From: Patescibacteria group bacterium
GTDB lineage: Bacteria; Patescibacteriota; Minisyncoccia; UBA6257; Colwellbacteraceae
Reading direction: 5' to 3'
Assembly: GCA_018826645.1 (NCBI GenBank)
Contig: JAHJZF010000013.1
Coordinates: 1-8,125, forward strand
Length of the DNA stretch: 8,125 bases
The notes below the pieces were generated by a model, which saw only the letters and a list, made by a program, of their open reading frames with translations, ran no database searches and had not been told where the DNA came from. This document shows positions 1 to 6,185 of this stretch, one piece after another; position 1 is the stretch's first letter; the number at the start of each line of letters is the position of its first letter. The translations under genes and the position numbers were made by a program.

Positions 1-10
1 CATTTATCCT

Positions 11-36
11 GAGCGAAGTCGAAGGAATCATTTTTT
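11..36. repeat. Dispersed 26-nt repeat, copy 1
   Basis: A 26-nt sequence beginning GAGCGAAGTCGAAGG and ending ATCATTTTTT recurs at 7512-7537 in the same orientation with one mismatch (G/A at the 15th base). This copy is in the gene-free left edge; the other covers the stop codon of the nitroreductase gene. The GCGAAGTCGAAG core resembles short interspersed elements I associate with environmental bacterial genomes, but that is recollection. No function can be assigned. Confidence 0.7.
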
Positions 37-60
37 CAAAAATTTATTAATCCACAGATA

Positions 61-89
61 TTGACATAACCGAACGCTAGGTATAGTAT
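61..89 (+). promoter_or_regulatory. Sigma70-like promoter on the plus strand
   Basis: A perfect -35 box TTGACA (61-66) is followed by TATAGT (82-87, 15-nt spacer) and the overlapping TAGTAT (84-89, 17-nt spacer). It is the only convincing promoter pointing right, against all the genes. The predicted start, near 95, lies just before an ATG at 100 that opens a 26-codon frame ending at 180, and before the hairpin at 115-134. The transcript would be short and would run antisense into the 3' end of the MazF-like gene. Confidence 0.5.
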
Positions 90-114
90 AGAAACACAAA
101 TGGCTTCGGCCTCG

Positions 115-134
115 CCCTCGCTTAATCGCGAGGG
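115..134 (+). terminator. Perfect 7-bp hairpin, probable terminator
   Basis: CCCTCGC (115-121) and GCGAGGG (128-134) form a perfect GC-rich stem around the 6-nt loop TTAATC. On the plus strand it is followed by AGAATTATTTTT, a fair U-rich tail, so it could end a transcript from the promoter at 61-89. On the minus strand it begins 4 nt after the MazF-like stop codon and could protect or end that mRNA, although no U-tract follows in that direction. Confidence 0.5.
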
Positions 135-138
135 AGAA

Positions 139-543
139 TTATTTTTGGGTAAGATTAATCTGAATAATCGCCGACAATAACTTCTCAAAAATTACTCCTT
201 CTATAACGTCAACCTTATTGATAAGTCTCTTTTTATCAACAAATCGCAATTGAGAAAGCACTGCTTTGGCGCCCTTGCCATCCACATCGCCCACATCAAA
301 GTAATAAGTTCCCTTCTTATCTTGAGCAGTAAGCGGGACGACTAAACAAGCGTTGGTGCTATATCTTTTAAGAATAATTACCGGTCTAGCGTATTGCGAA
401 TTCTTTCCATCTTGTTCATAGCCGATATTAACTCCCAATCTACACCACCAAACTTCGCGCTCATGAAAATACAGCTCTGGGTCAATCGTATCCAAACGTT
501 TCTTTTCCTTATTCCATCCGTCAAAGTCTTTCCAGTACTTCAT
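139..543 (-). CDS. MazF/PemK-like type II toxin (orphan)
   Basis: 134 residues, ATG start, TAA stop. MazF/PemK proteins are small beta-barrel endoribonucleases that cut mRNA and are normally held by a cognate antitoxin. Visible landmarks are EVWWCRLGVNIGYEQDGK at about 30-47 (the family's N-terminal strand and G-x-E-Q-x-GK loop), RPVIILK at 53-59 (the conserved Arg-Pro), VVPLT at 68-72, and SQLRFVDKKRL at 97-107. The length is slightly above the usual 110-120 because of about 28 charged N-terminal residues. No antitoxin gene lies next to it: upstream is a terminator and the cohesin gene, and downstream are only a promoter, a hairpin and a repeat. It may therefore be orphaned, be neutralised in trans, or have a changed role. 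No Shine-Dalgarno site is visible; a -10-like TAAAAT lies 6 nt before ATG. The family call is firm; activity is inference. Confidence 0.82.
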   Translation of the reverse strand: MKYWKDFDGWNKEKKRLDTIDPELYFHEREVWWCRLGVNIGYEQDGKNSQYARPVIILKRYSTNACLVVPLTAQDKKGTYYFDVGDVDGKGAKAVLSQLRFVDKKRLINKVDVIEGVIFEKLLSAIIQINLTQK

Positions 544-549
544 ATATAA

Positions 550-555
550 ATTTTA
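550..555 (-). promoter_or_regulatory. -10-like box before the MazF-like gene
   Basis: Read on the minus strand, TGTAAAAT is followed by exactly 6 nt (TTATAT) and then the ATG. This spacing would start transcription at or next to the start codon, giving a leaderless mRNA. No good -35 box is seen at 16-18 nt upstream, where the terminator hairpin lies, so the call is weak alone. The CYTH gene has the same box at the same distance. Confidence 0.35.
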
Positions 556-559
556 CACC

Positions 560-585
560 AAAAAATCCTCCACTGGGGATTTTTT
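560..585 (-). terminator. Hairpin terminator after the cohesin gene, possibly bidirectional
   Basis: AAAAAATCC (560-568) pairs perfectly with GGATTTTTT (577-585) around a short loop that can add two more pairs. The arms carry their own A- and T-runs, so the structure can work as an intrinsic terminator in both directions. It begins 28 nt after the cohesin gene's stop codon and sits just upstream of the MazF-like gene, separating the two transcription units. Confidence 0.75.
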
Positions 586-613
586 AGCTCACTCCAATCC
601 TAAACCTTAAGCA

Positions 614-1375
614 CTACTCTCTCTTCTTAAGCCTTTGGGTTAATTTAATTAATTTATCTTTATTCGCGATCGCAACTATTCCCACTATTGCAAAGAGCGT
701 CAGAAGAATGAGTCCGAATGAACTAGTATAATTTGCCCAAGCTAATCCCAAAGCCATAGCAGTAACATTAATTGGAGCAGGTTCAACAAAGGAAACACTT
801 TCATTCACCTCTACATCTGCGACTTGGACATCTGTTGCTTCTTCTAGAGGAGCGCTTTCCGTAGTCCCTTCTATGGCTGATTCAACCGGAACTGGTGCTG
901 GTATTCCAGACAAAGTGAATGTCGCTGACAGATATGAAGTTAATACATCTTTACTGTTGTCGTCTAAGATAAGCGAGCCATTACCAATACTTACGTTTGC
1001 TGATCCAGAATTCTTGGCATAAAACGTAATTGTTCCAAAGAGAGTGTTGCTCTTTAATCCTTCCGTATAGCCACCTGTTTTGATTAACACACCATTACTA
1101 TTATCGATTTGATCATATCCTGACTGGCTTAGGGCCATCCAACCACTAGCAAGACTGAAAAACCTAACCTCTAGTAAGTCGGCTGGATATTTAACCTCCG
1201 CCTTGGCGGTATATATAGTTTTTCCGGCTGGGTTCACATAAACCGAGACTGTGTATGTTCCCCCTTCGGCATATGTTCCGCTCGAAGGACTAAACGATAG
1301 ACCAGCCGCAAAAGCAGAGGAAGCCATTACTACGCTTAATATAAATGTCGATAATATTATGTTGGTTTTTTTCAT
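614..1375 (-). CDS. Membrane-anchored cohesin-domain surface protein
   Basis: 253 residues from the ATG at 1375. An in-frame TTG at 1393 would add six residues, but the ATG gives a textbook signal peptide: MKK, a hydrophobic core, then ASSAFA cleaved near residue 23. Residues about 25-156 look like a cohesin domain, with a beta-sandwich start (LSFSPSSGTYAEGGTYTVSV), a central AKAEVKYPADLLEV strand pair and a LFGTITFYAKNSGSANVSI strand. An acidic, Pro/Ser/Glu-rich linker follows (158-203), then a membrane helix near 218-237 and a Lys/Arg-rich tail ending KKRE. The topology puts the cohesin outside, held by the helix. Cohesins bind dockerins with calcium-dependent high affinity. The gene just upstream, 5 bp away, ends in a dockerin, so the two products are probably partners and the genes are probably co-transcribed and translationally coupled. 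No clear Shine-Dalgarno site is visible. The cohesin family is recognised by pattern; binding to the neighbour is inference. Confidence 0.83.
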   Translation of the reverse strand: MKKTNIILSTFILSVVMASSAFAAGLSFSPSSGTYAEGGTYTVSVYVNPAGKTIYTAKAEVKYPADLLEVRFFSLASGWMALSQSGYDQIDNSNGVLIKTGGYTEGLKSNTLFGTITFYAKNSGSANVSIGNGSLILDDNSKDVLTSYLSATFTLSGIPAPVPVESAIEGTTESAPLEEATDVQVADVEVNESVSFVEPAPINVTAMALGLAWANYTSSFGLILLTLFAIVGIVAIANKDKLIKLTQRLKKRE

Positions 1376-1380
1376 GATTT

Positions 1381-4300
1381 TTATTGTGTCCAATTTATCA
1401 TTAGATAATTGAAGTCTAATATATCGACTACGCCGTCATTGTTAAAATCGGCTGAATTATTAGACCCTGTTTTCCCCCACTGAATCATTAATGCATTGAA
1501 ATCTAGAACGTCCACCTTACTATCTCCATTTACATCGCCTTTTCCAGAATTAGAACTAGAAGTATTCGAGGAGCCGCCCCCACCACCACCACTTACCACA
1601 ACAGCGGTTTGTGTATATGTAGCAAATTTAGTGAAATGCTTTGTCCACACAACTAAGTCTGAATCGACATCAATCTTACAATTTCCACCAGCAGGGAGAG
1701 CATCTCCAGTTCTCTGACTATCATCACTACATACATCTGTAATGGCAGTAAATACTCCTCCTCTAGAGTAGCCGATGTACCTTCCCGCACCACCCGGTAT
1801 TAATATGCGAACAGCTTGGTTAAATAGTAATTCAGTGTCGCCATAACCTATCTCTAATACTGATGAGACCGAGGCGGTATTCCCATCATCAGGAACTGGG
1901 GTAACCGAACTATTTTCCTCAACGCTTGGCAGGTTAATAACTCCATTCCAACCTGTTGGCCCCGTGACAACAGTTCCAGCGGGAATGGTCACGCTAACGG
2001 GTGTCGTAGATATGTCTGTAGTCACATCGAAAGTCATTTGAGGGAGTGTCGCTGTTGTATTGGTGCCATCGTCACTAGTAAGACCACTAATATTAACTGT
2101 TGGGTTCGTAACAGTATTCGGGACCGTTATCGTAACGGGTAAGGTGGATGTGGATACTGTTGCCCCTGTTGTTCCTGGACTAAGGATAATATCAGTAGTG
2201 GTAGGATCGGTCTCGTCGTCATCTGTATCGCCTTCACAACCTGGATCATCAGCATCTGTTAGGCCATCGCCATCATTGTCGATACCGTCTGAACACTGGT
2301 AAGTGGGAGGTTCAACCTCATCGGTCTCGTCATCATCTGTATCGCCTTCACAACCTGGATCATCAGCATCTGTTAGGCCATCGCCATCATTGTCGATACC
2401 GTCTGAACACTGGTAAGTGGGTTCTGGAGCGGGATTTACTGTAATGGAAAATGTTCTGGAGAATGTATTGTTTTCGGCCTGTCCATCATCCGCGGTTACG
2501 GTAATGACTACCGAACCATTAGCATCGGCTACAGGCGTGTAAGACAATGTTCTCGTTGCGCCACTTCCAGAGACCACTGGGTTTGGAATAACGGACAGAT
2601 TGCTTGAGGTCACCGACATGGTTACCGTCTGTTCCGCCTCATCTCCAGGCGAAATATTTGTGATTGTAATTGTTTGCTCTGAAGAATCTTCGTCAATAAC
2701 TTGGTCTGCAATAGCATCAAAGCTCGGAGGGGTATTGGCGGGGTCACCGCCTGGAGTATCGTCACAAACATCTCCTATACCATCTCCATCAGCATCCGCC
2801 TGATCAGCATTAGATACTGAGGAACAGTTGTCTTCCTCGTCGGGTATCCCATCTAAATCTGTGTCAGCCGGCTCTTCCTCTTCAGAGACCTCAACATTAA
2901 ATGTAGTGAAATGTTCCGTGTCGAAAGACAGGGTGCAATCTATCTCAGCGCAATTCAAGGAAGTATTGCTAATCAAATCCTGTATTTCCTCATCCGTCAG
3001 GGCGATATCATCGTTATCGGTGACGCTAAACACCAACCTAGACAAATCCACATCAGGGAATCCATACATCAATAGTTCCGCTCCAACATTCGCGAACTCG
3101 TCCGAATCGGCCGTATTCAACCCTATGATTCCGCTATCCATGTTAAGTTTGGACCCTAAGCTCTGAAGAAATGAGATAGTCTCAGAATCAGTTAAATCCA
3201 TATCATCTGAGAAATTAATCCTGCCGTAGTCTGTTATCTCAAAATAAAGATCGGCGAATGCATCTACATTATCATGGGTCACCTCATCAAGGTTATTAGA
3301 TATGCCTGCACTCGTAAGTGCTGATGATATTGTTGAGAATGATTGAGCCGTGACGTCGGTGACAATAACGGTGCGGGTTACTTCATCAGCTGGATTACCA
3401 GCAGAATCTGAAACATTGTAGGTGATAATATAGGTGTCTGGGGTGTCGGTATCTACGTCGTCTCCACCATCCTCAACCTGGTCGCTAATATCACCATCAA
3501 TATCATCGATGGCAGTTACCCACGGGTCATTAAAATCATCTCCTATATTGAGATTAATAGTCGAAGAACCATTTAGCGTAATAACTGGAGGGGTTGTATC
3601 TGGAATTACAGAAGTCGTGAATGAAAACTCTGTGCTTGTTGCGGTATTATCATGTTCATCCGTTGATTCAACGTAATAATAGTAGGTTGTACTAGCTGTT
3701 AGACTCGTTAATTCAAGACTGTGGTCGGTTACTAATGTATCATCGGAAACGATAGTAGAAGCTACTGGAGTGCTTGTAGAATATGCCACTTTGCTGGTGG
3801 CTGGCTCATCTGTTGTCCACTCAATGATAGTTGAAGTGGGAGTTGTGGTTGCGTTGTAAAGACCTGAGATAGCGGGCGGGGTGGTATCTGGAATGGCTTC
3901 AAATGCGAGTAGCGTATCGGCACGTCCGTGGCCATAAATAGTATCAAATCCACCGTTTCCTAAATCTACAGCTGTATCATAAAGTTGGTCCCTAATCTCA
4001 TCTCCAGTCAATAAAGGTTGTTCTGCCCAAAGAAGAGCGGTAATAGCTGCAATATGTGGAGCTGCTGCGCTTGTGCCATAAAAAGGACTATGAAAGCCTC
4101 CCGCGCCAGTTACGGCCACACCATCTATACCTATTAAATCTGGCTTTCCTCGCTGACCCTGACCGATTATAGTGACTGGCCCCTGAGAGGAAAAATCTTC
4201 TATTGTGTCATTTCCTGGGTCATTTGCAGCAACGGCTCCTACTGCAATTGCGTTAGGGACAGCTGAGTGGCCAAAAATAGAATCGACGGGAGTTATGTTA

Positions 4301-5577
4301 TCTGGATAAATAGAATCGCCTCCGTAATCATCATATATAAAGACTTCCAGCGTTTCGCTATTCGATTCAGACCAATTGTAAACGGCTATTGCTCCCGTAA
4401 TACTAGCCCCACTATTATTTGTATACGTAAATCCCTCTAGCGGATCGCCTGTTCCGTCCTGTACATCCTCAACACAACCCACAAGATCATAAGACGGAAA
4501 TTCAAATAAACATAGATCGTAGTCATTAGAAGCCACACCAAACTCTTCATTCCACTGAAGGACTGTTGTAATGCTGCTCCCGTTCGGGATTTCAACATAT
4601 AAGTCTGGGTTTGCCGGATTAGAACCAGCGCTAAAATCATGAAAGCCAGACCCGTCATCATGAAAAGATCCTTGATAGTGTTGTTTTGCATAATTACCAG
4701 CTGAAGAGATATACACCATATCGTTACCAGCTAAGGCTGACGTAACGTGGGAAGCAATTTCACCATCCTCAAAAAATGGCTGATGGATCCAAATAACATC
4801 GTCTACAACAATATCAACACCTGCCCCGATTAAATTAGTAATCGCCGTATTAAAAGCTATTACATTAACGCCAGCATCATGAAAATAAAGCGTTGCTCCA
4901 GGAGCTATGTCGTGAATTATTTCAAGCATAGCAGTCCCCTCATCTCCCCCTTGAGTATTGCTAAGCACATTCACTCCGACTGGCAAATCACCACTTGCCT
5001 GAGCCGTGGCAAGACTATCAACGCCGTCAGAGATAACACCTACTTTTATACCAGTGCCGTCTTGAGAGAAAAGACTTCTGACGGCATCTGATTGATGTAT
5101 ACCATCTCCCTCAGTAATAACAGATCCTACATTAAAAACAGGGGGCAAAACCCTACGAATTACTCTTACTTCCGGTAGAGCAGCAATATTTTTGATATCG
5201 TCCAATTTTACATGTGCAGCCAATAAGTGATTCTCTTCATCCCTATCGGTAATATTGACATCAAAACGATCGATAACTCTTGTCGAAAAGCCAGGGAATA
5301 CATAAACATAGACGTAAACCATTTCCTCGCTTGACTCAGGTCCCGTTGAACGCTGATTTAGGCTAAATTGTGCGGGAGATGCTGCCTCTAACTTTTGTAA
5401 AATATCTGTACTTATTTTCCTATCCGTGTCAGATAATTCCGACTTATCAATTTTCTTTGCAGAATCAACACGAAAATCGCCCTCAACTTTCGTGAGAGCG
5501 TTAGTAGTATTAATTAGAGACCCCCCAGCTAATAAGATTAGTAGTGAAAAGACAAGTATTTTTTGAGCGCGAATCAT
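1381..5577 (-). CDS. Secreted subtilisin-fold (S8/S53-like) protease with C-terminal dockerin
   Basis: The longest frame has 1416 residues from a TTG at 5631 (numbering used here). I prefer the ATG at 5577 (residue 19), because MIRAQKILVFSLLILLAGG is a proper signal peptide. Order: propeptide-like region about 50-168; protease domain about 192-578 with Asp202 (ISDGV), Glu231 where S8 has His (DEGTAM, then IAPGA), Asn313 (SAGN, oxyanion) and Ser521 (YGTSAAAP). A beta-rich insert lies at about 340-435, with Cys374 and Cys386. Next come fibronectin III-like 585-673, DUF5011/HYR-like Ig 679-760, an unrecognised domain 761-916, thrombospondin type 3-like calcium repeats 922-960, cadherin-like Ig 966-1066, two near-identical 38-residue Asp/Gly repeats 1073-1143, another beta domain to about 1340, a Gly/Ser linker, and a type I dockerin 1364-1416. 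The dockerin has two complete calcium loops (D1366/N1368/D1370/D1374/D1377 and D1395/N1397/D1399/D1403/D1406). It probably cleaves proteins at the cell surface, held by the cohesin encoded 5 bp downstream. Substrate unknown. Confidence 0.88.
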   Translation of the reverse strand: MIRAQKILVFSLLILLAGGSLINTTNALTKVEGDFRVDSAKKIDKSELSDTDRKISTDILQKLEAASPAQFSLNQRSTGPESSEEMVYVYVYVFPGFSTRVIDRFDVNITDRDEENHLLAAHVKLDDIKNIAALPEVRVIRRVLPPVFNVGSVITEGDGIHQSDAVRSLFSQDGTGIKVGVISDGVDSLATAQASGDLPVGVNVLSNTQGGDEGTAMLEIIHDIAPGATLYFHDAGVNVIAFNTAITNLIGAGVDIVVDDVIWIHQPFFEDGEIASHVTSALAGNDMVYISSAGNYAKQHYQGSFHDDGSGFHDFSAGSNPANPDLYVEIPNGSSITTVLQWNEEFGVASNDYDLCLFEFPSYDLVGCVEDVQDGTGDPLEGFTYTNNSGASITGAIAVYNWSESNSETLEVFIYDDYGGDSIYPDNITPVDSIFGHSAVPNAIAVGAVAANDPGNDTIEDFSSQGPVTIIGQGQRGKPDLIGIDGVAVTGAGGFHSPFYGTSAAAPHIAAITALLWAEQPLLTGDEIRDQLYDTAVDLGNGGFDTIYGHGRADTLLAFEAIPDTTPPAISGLYNATTTPTSTIIEWTTDEPATSKVAYSTSTPVASTIVSDDTLVTDHSLELTSLTASTTYYYYVESTDEHDNTATSTEFSFTTSVIPDTTPPVITLNGSSTINLNIGDDFNDPWVTAIDDIDGDISDQVEDGGDDVDTDTPDTYIITYNVSDSAGNPADEVTRTVIVTDVTAQSFSTISSALTSAGISNNLDEVTHDNVDAFADLYFEITDYGRINFSDDMDLTDSETISFLQSLGSKLNMDSGIIGLNTADSDEFANVGAELLMYGFPDVDLSRLVFSVTDNDDIALTDEEIQDLISNTSLNCAEIDCTLSFDTEHFTTFNVEVSEEEEPADTDLDGIPDEEDNCSSVSNADQADADGDGIGDVCDDTPGGDPANTPPSFDAIADQVIDEDSSEQTITITNISPGDEAEQTVTMSVTSSNLSVIPNPVVSGSGATRTLSYTPVADANGSVVITVTADDGQAENNTFSRTFSITVNPAPEPTYQCSDGIDNDGDGLTDADDPGCEGDTDDDETDEVEPPTYQCSDGIDNDGDGLTDADDPGCEGDTDDDETDPTTTDIILSPGTTGATVSTSTLPVTITVPNTVTNPTVNISGLTSDDGTNTTATLPQMTFDVTTDISTTPVSVTIPAGTVVTGPTGWNGVINLPSVEENSSVTPVPDDGNTASVSSVLEIGYGDTELLFNQAVRILIPGGAGRYIGYSRGGVFTAITDVCSDDSQRTGDALPAGGNCKIDVDSDLVVWTKHFTKFATYTQTAVVVSGGGGGGSSNTSSSNSGKGDVNGDSKVDVLDFNALMIQWGKTGSNNSADFNNDGVVDILDFNYLMINWTQ
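2206..2307 (-). repeat. 102-nt direct repeat in the protease gene, copy 1
   Basis: These 102 nt match 2320-2421 with one mismatch (2218 versus 2332), at a period of 114 bp or 38 codons. Each unit encodes YQCSDGIDNDGDGLTDADDP followed by GCEGDTDDDETD, an acidic, calcium-ligand-like motif with a cysteine pair. Near-identity including silent positions points to recent duplication or gene conversion. Confidence 0.95.
2320..2421 (-). repeat. 102-nt direct repeat in the protease gene, copy 2
   Basis: Second copy of the in-frame duplication, on the N-terminal side of the protein. The reading frame stays intact through both copies. The 12 nt between copies encode the rest of the 38-codon period. Such units can change in number by slippage or recombination, so copy number may vary between strains or be collapsed in short-read assemblies. 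Confidence 0.95.
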
Positions 5578-5612
5578 ATACAGAAACCGAGGAAATATAA
5601 TTCTCTGTTCAT
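5574..5612 (-). other. Possible 12-codon leader ORF before the protease gene
   Basis: An ATG at 5612 has AAAGGAA about 6 nt upstream, among the best ribosome-binding sites in the window. It opens a 12-codon frame (MNRELYFLGFCI) whose TGA overlaps the preferred protease ATG as ATGA. It could couple translation into the protease start. If the protease really starts at TTG 5631, or transcription begins downstream, this frame is chance. Confidence 0.25.
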
Positions 5613-5641
5613 AATTTGTTCCTTTACTCAAGATTTGTCAA
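5611..5641 (-). promoter_or_regulatory. Weak candidate promoter of the protease-cohesin operon
   Basis: A perfect TTGACA lies at 5641-5636 on the minus strand. The best -10 candidates are poor: AATTAT with a 19-nt spacer, or CAAATT with 17 nt. It is the only promoter-like element found between the Nudix gene and the protease. The TTGACAAA string is shared with the HTH-Doc promoter. Confidence 0.3.
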
Positions 5642-5653
5642 TATTGAGTCCCA

Positions 5654-5676
5654 AATCCCCTACCAAAAAATCCCCG
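5654..5676. repeat. Dispersed intergenic 23-nt repeat, copy 1
   Basis: AATCCCC, two variable bases, then CCAAAAAATCCCCG. The same 23 nt, differing only at the two variable bases, occur at 6928-6950 in the same orientation. A related CCAAAAAATCC forms one arm of the terminator at 560-585. All lie between genes and read GGGGATTTTTTGG on the transcribed strand, so a role in termination is plausible, but this copy has no immediate complementary arm. Confidence 0.65.
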
Positions 5677-5679
5677 TTG

Positions 5680-5711
5680 TGGTCATTCCACCATTCGCGC
5701 GAATTGGACCA
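5680..5711 (-). terminator. Imperfect hairpin downstream of the Nudix gene
   Basis: The 12-bp perfect palindrome ATTCGCGCGAAT (5693-5704) lies inside outer arms TGGTC (5680-5684) and GACCA (5707-5711), with an asymmetric internal loop. On the minus strand a T-run (5670-5665) follows about 10 nt after the structure. It could end the HTH-Doc-Nudix transcript, but the long gap to the T-run makes an intrinsic terminator uncertain. Confidence 0.3.
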
Positions 5712-5750
5712 TAACTGGATTTGGACCTTATCCCCCAGCAATTTTTTGAA

Positions 5751-6176
5751 CTAATTTAGATAATCTTTCACCTCCTTTAATACAGTCCTTGCTTCTTCGT
5801 GCGTTAGTATGTCTTGAGCCTCATTGAATGAGACCCACCTTGATTCTTCTATCTCTTCTGTCGGGTCTGGGGCGATCTCTTTATCAATAGTCGAGACAAT
5901 TCCCACAAAATACGTAACTGTTTTATCGTAAACATCACCATCTCTAGGAAATGAGTATTTCTCAACAAACTCGGTGTTAAGGTCTATGTCGATATCTTTA
6001 ATATCTGTTTCTTCTAACAACTCTCTTCTCGCGGTCTGTTCAATTAATTCTCCTTCTTCTGCATGACCCTTAGGAAAAGCCCAATGGTCTCCCTTGTGCT
6101 TAATAATTAGATACAGATCCTCTTTTTCATTTCTATAGACAGGAATAACTCCTATAGATTCGTCTTTTATATTCAT
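5751..6176 (-). CDS. Nudix hydrolase, diadenosine tetraphosphatase-like
   Basis: 141 residues, ATG start, TAG stop. The Nudix box GX5EX7REUXEEXGU is visible at 37-59: Gly37, Glu43, Arg51-Glu52, Glu55-Glu56, with Asp58 in place of the usual second glycine. The catalytic glutamates that bind metal are intact. The run WAFPKGHAEEGE at 32-43 is typical of the bis(5'-nucleosyl)-tetraphosphatase (Ap4A hydrolase) branch, which cuts dinucleoside polyphosphates. The related RNA 5'-pyrophosphohydrolase activity cannot be excluded. The length is full for a single-domain Nudix protein. The start is 9 bp after the Doc-like gene's stop, so it is probably the third gene of that operon, with only a weak CGGA before the ATG. 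After the TAG the same frame stays open for 40 more codons, to a TGA at 5630-5628. Family is certain; substrate is inferred. Confidence 0.88.
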   Translation of the reverse strand: MNIKDESIGVIPVYRNEKEDLYLIIKHKGDHWAFPKGHAEEGELIEQTARRELLEETDIKDIDIDLNTEFVEKYSFPRDGDVYDKTVTYFVGIVSTIDKEIAPDPTEEIEESRWVSFNEAQDILTHEEARTVLKEVKDYLN

Positions 6177-6185
6177 ATCCGAATT

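Noticed and set aside
1..138. Antitoxin gene or tRNA next to the MazF-like toxin
   Set aside because: No open frame of useful length on the minus strand and no cloverleaf was found; only promoter, hairpin and repeat signals are visible.
2206..2421. CRISPR-like repeat
   Set aside because: Only two units, 102 nt long with a 12-nt gap, in frame inside a protein gene; this is a protein-module duplication.
1496..3676. Several open frames on the plus strand opposite the protease gene
   Set aside because: They are Ser/Val/Pro-rich mirror images of the Asp/Thr/Gly-rich protease codons, have no recognisable motifs or ribosome-binding sites, and overlap a clearly real gene.
4437..4691. Out-of-frame minus-strand frame inside the protease domain
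   Set aside because: It lies wholly within the protease coding sequence in another frame and shows no domain; the protease frame has conserved motifs on both sides.
614..5577. Part of a true cellulosome cluster
   Set aside because: No glycoside hydrolase, carbohydrate-binding module or multi-cohesin scaffoldin is present in the window; only one cohesin and one dockerin, on a protease, are seen.
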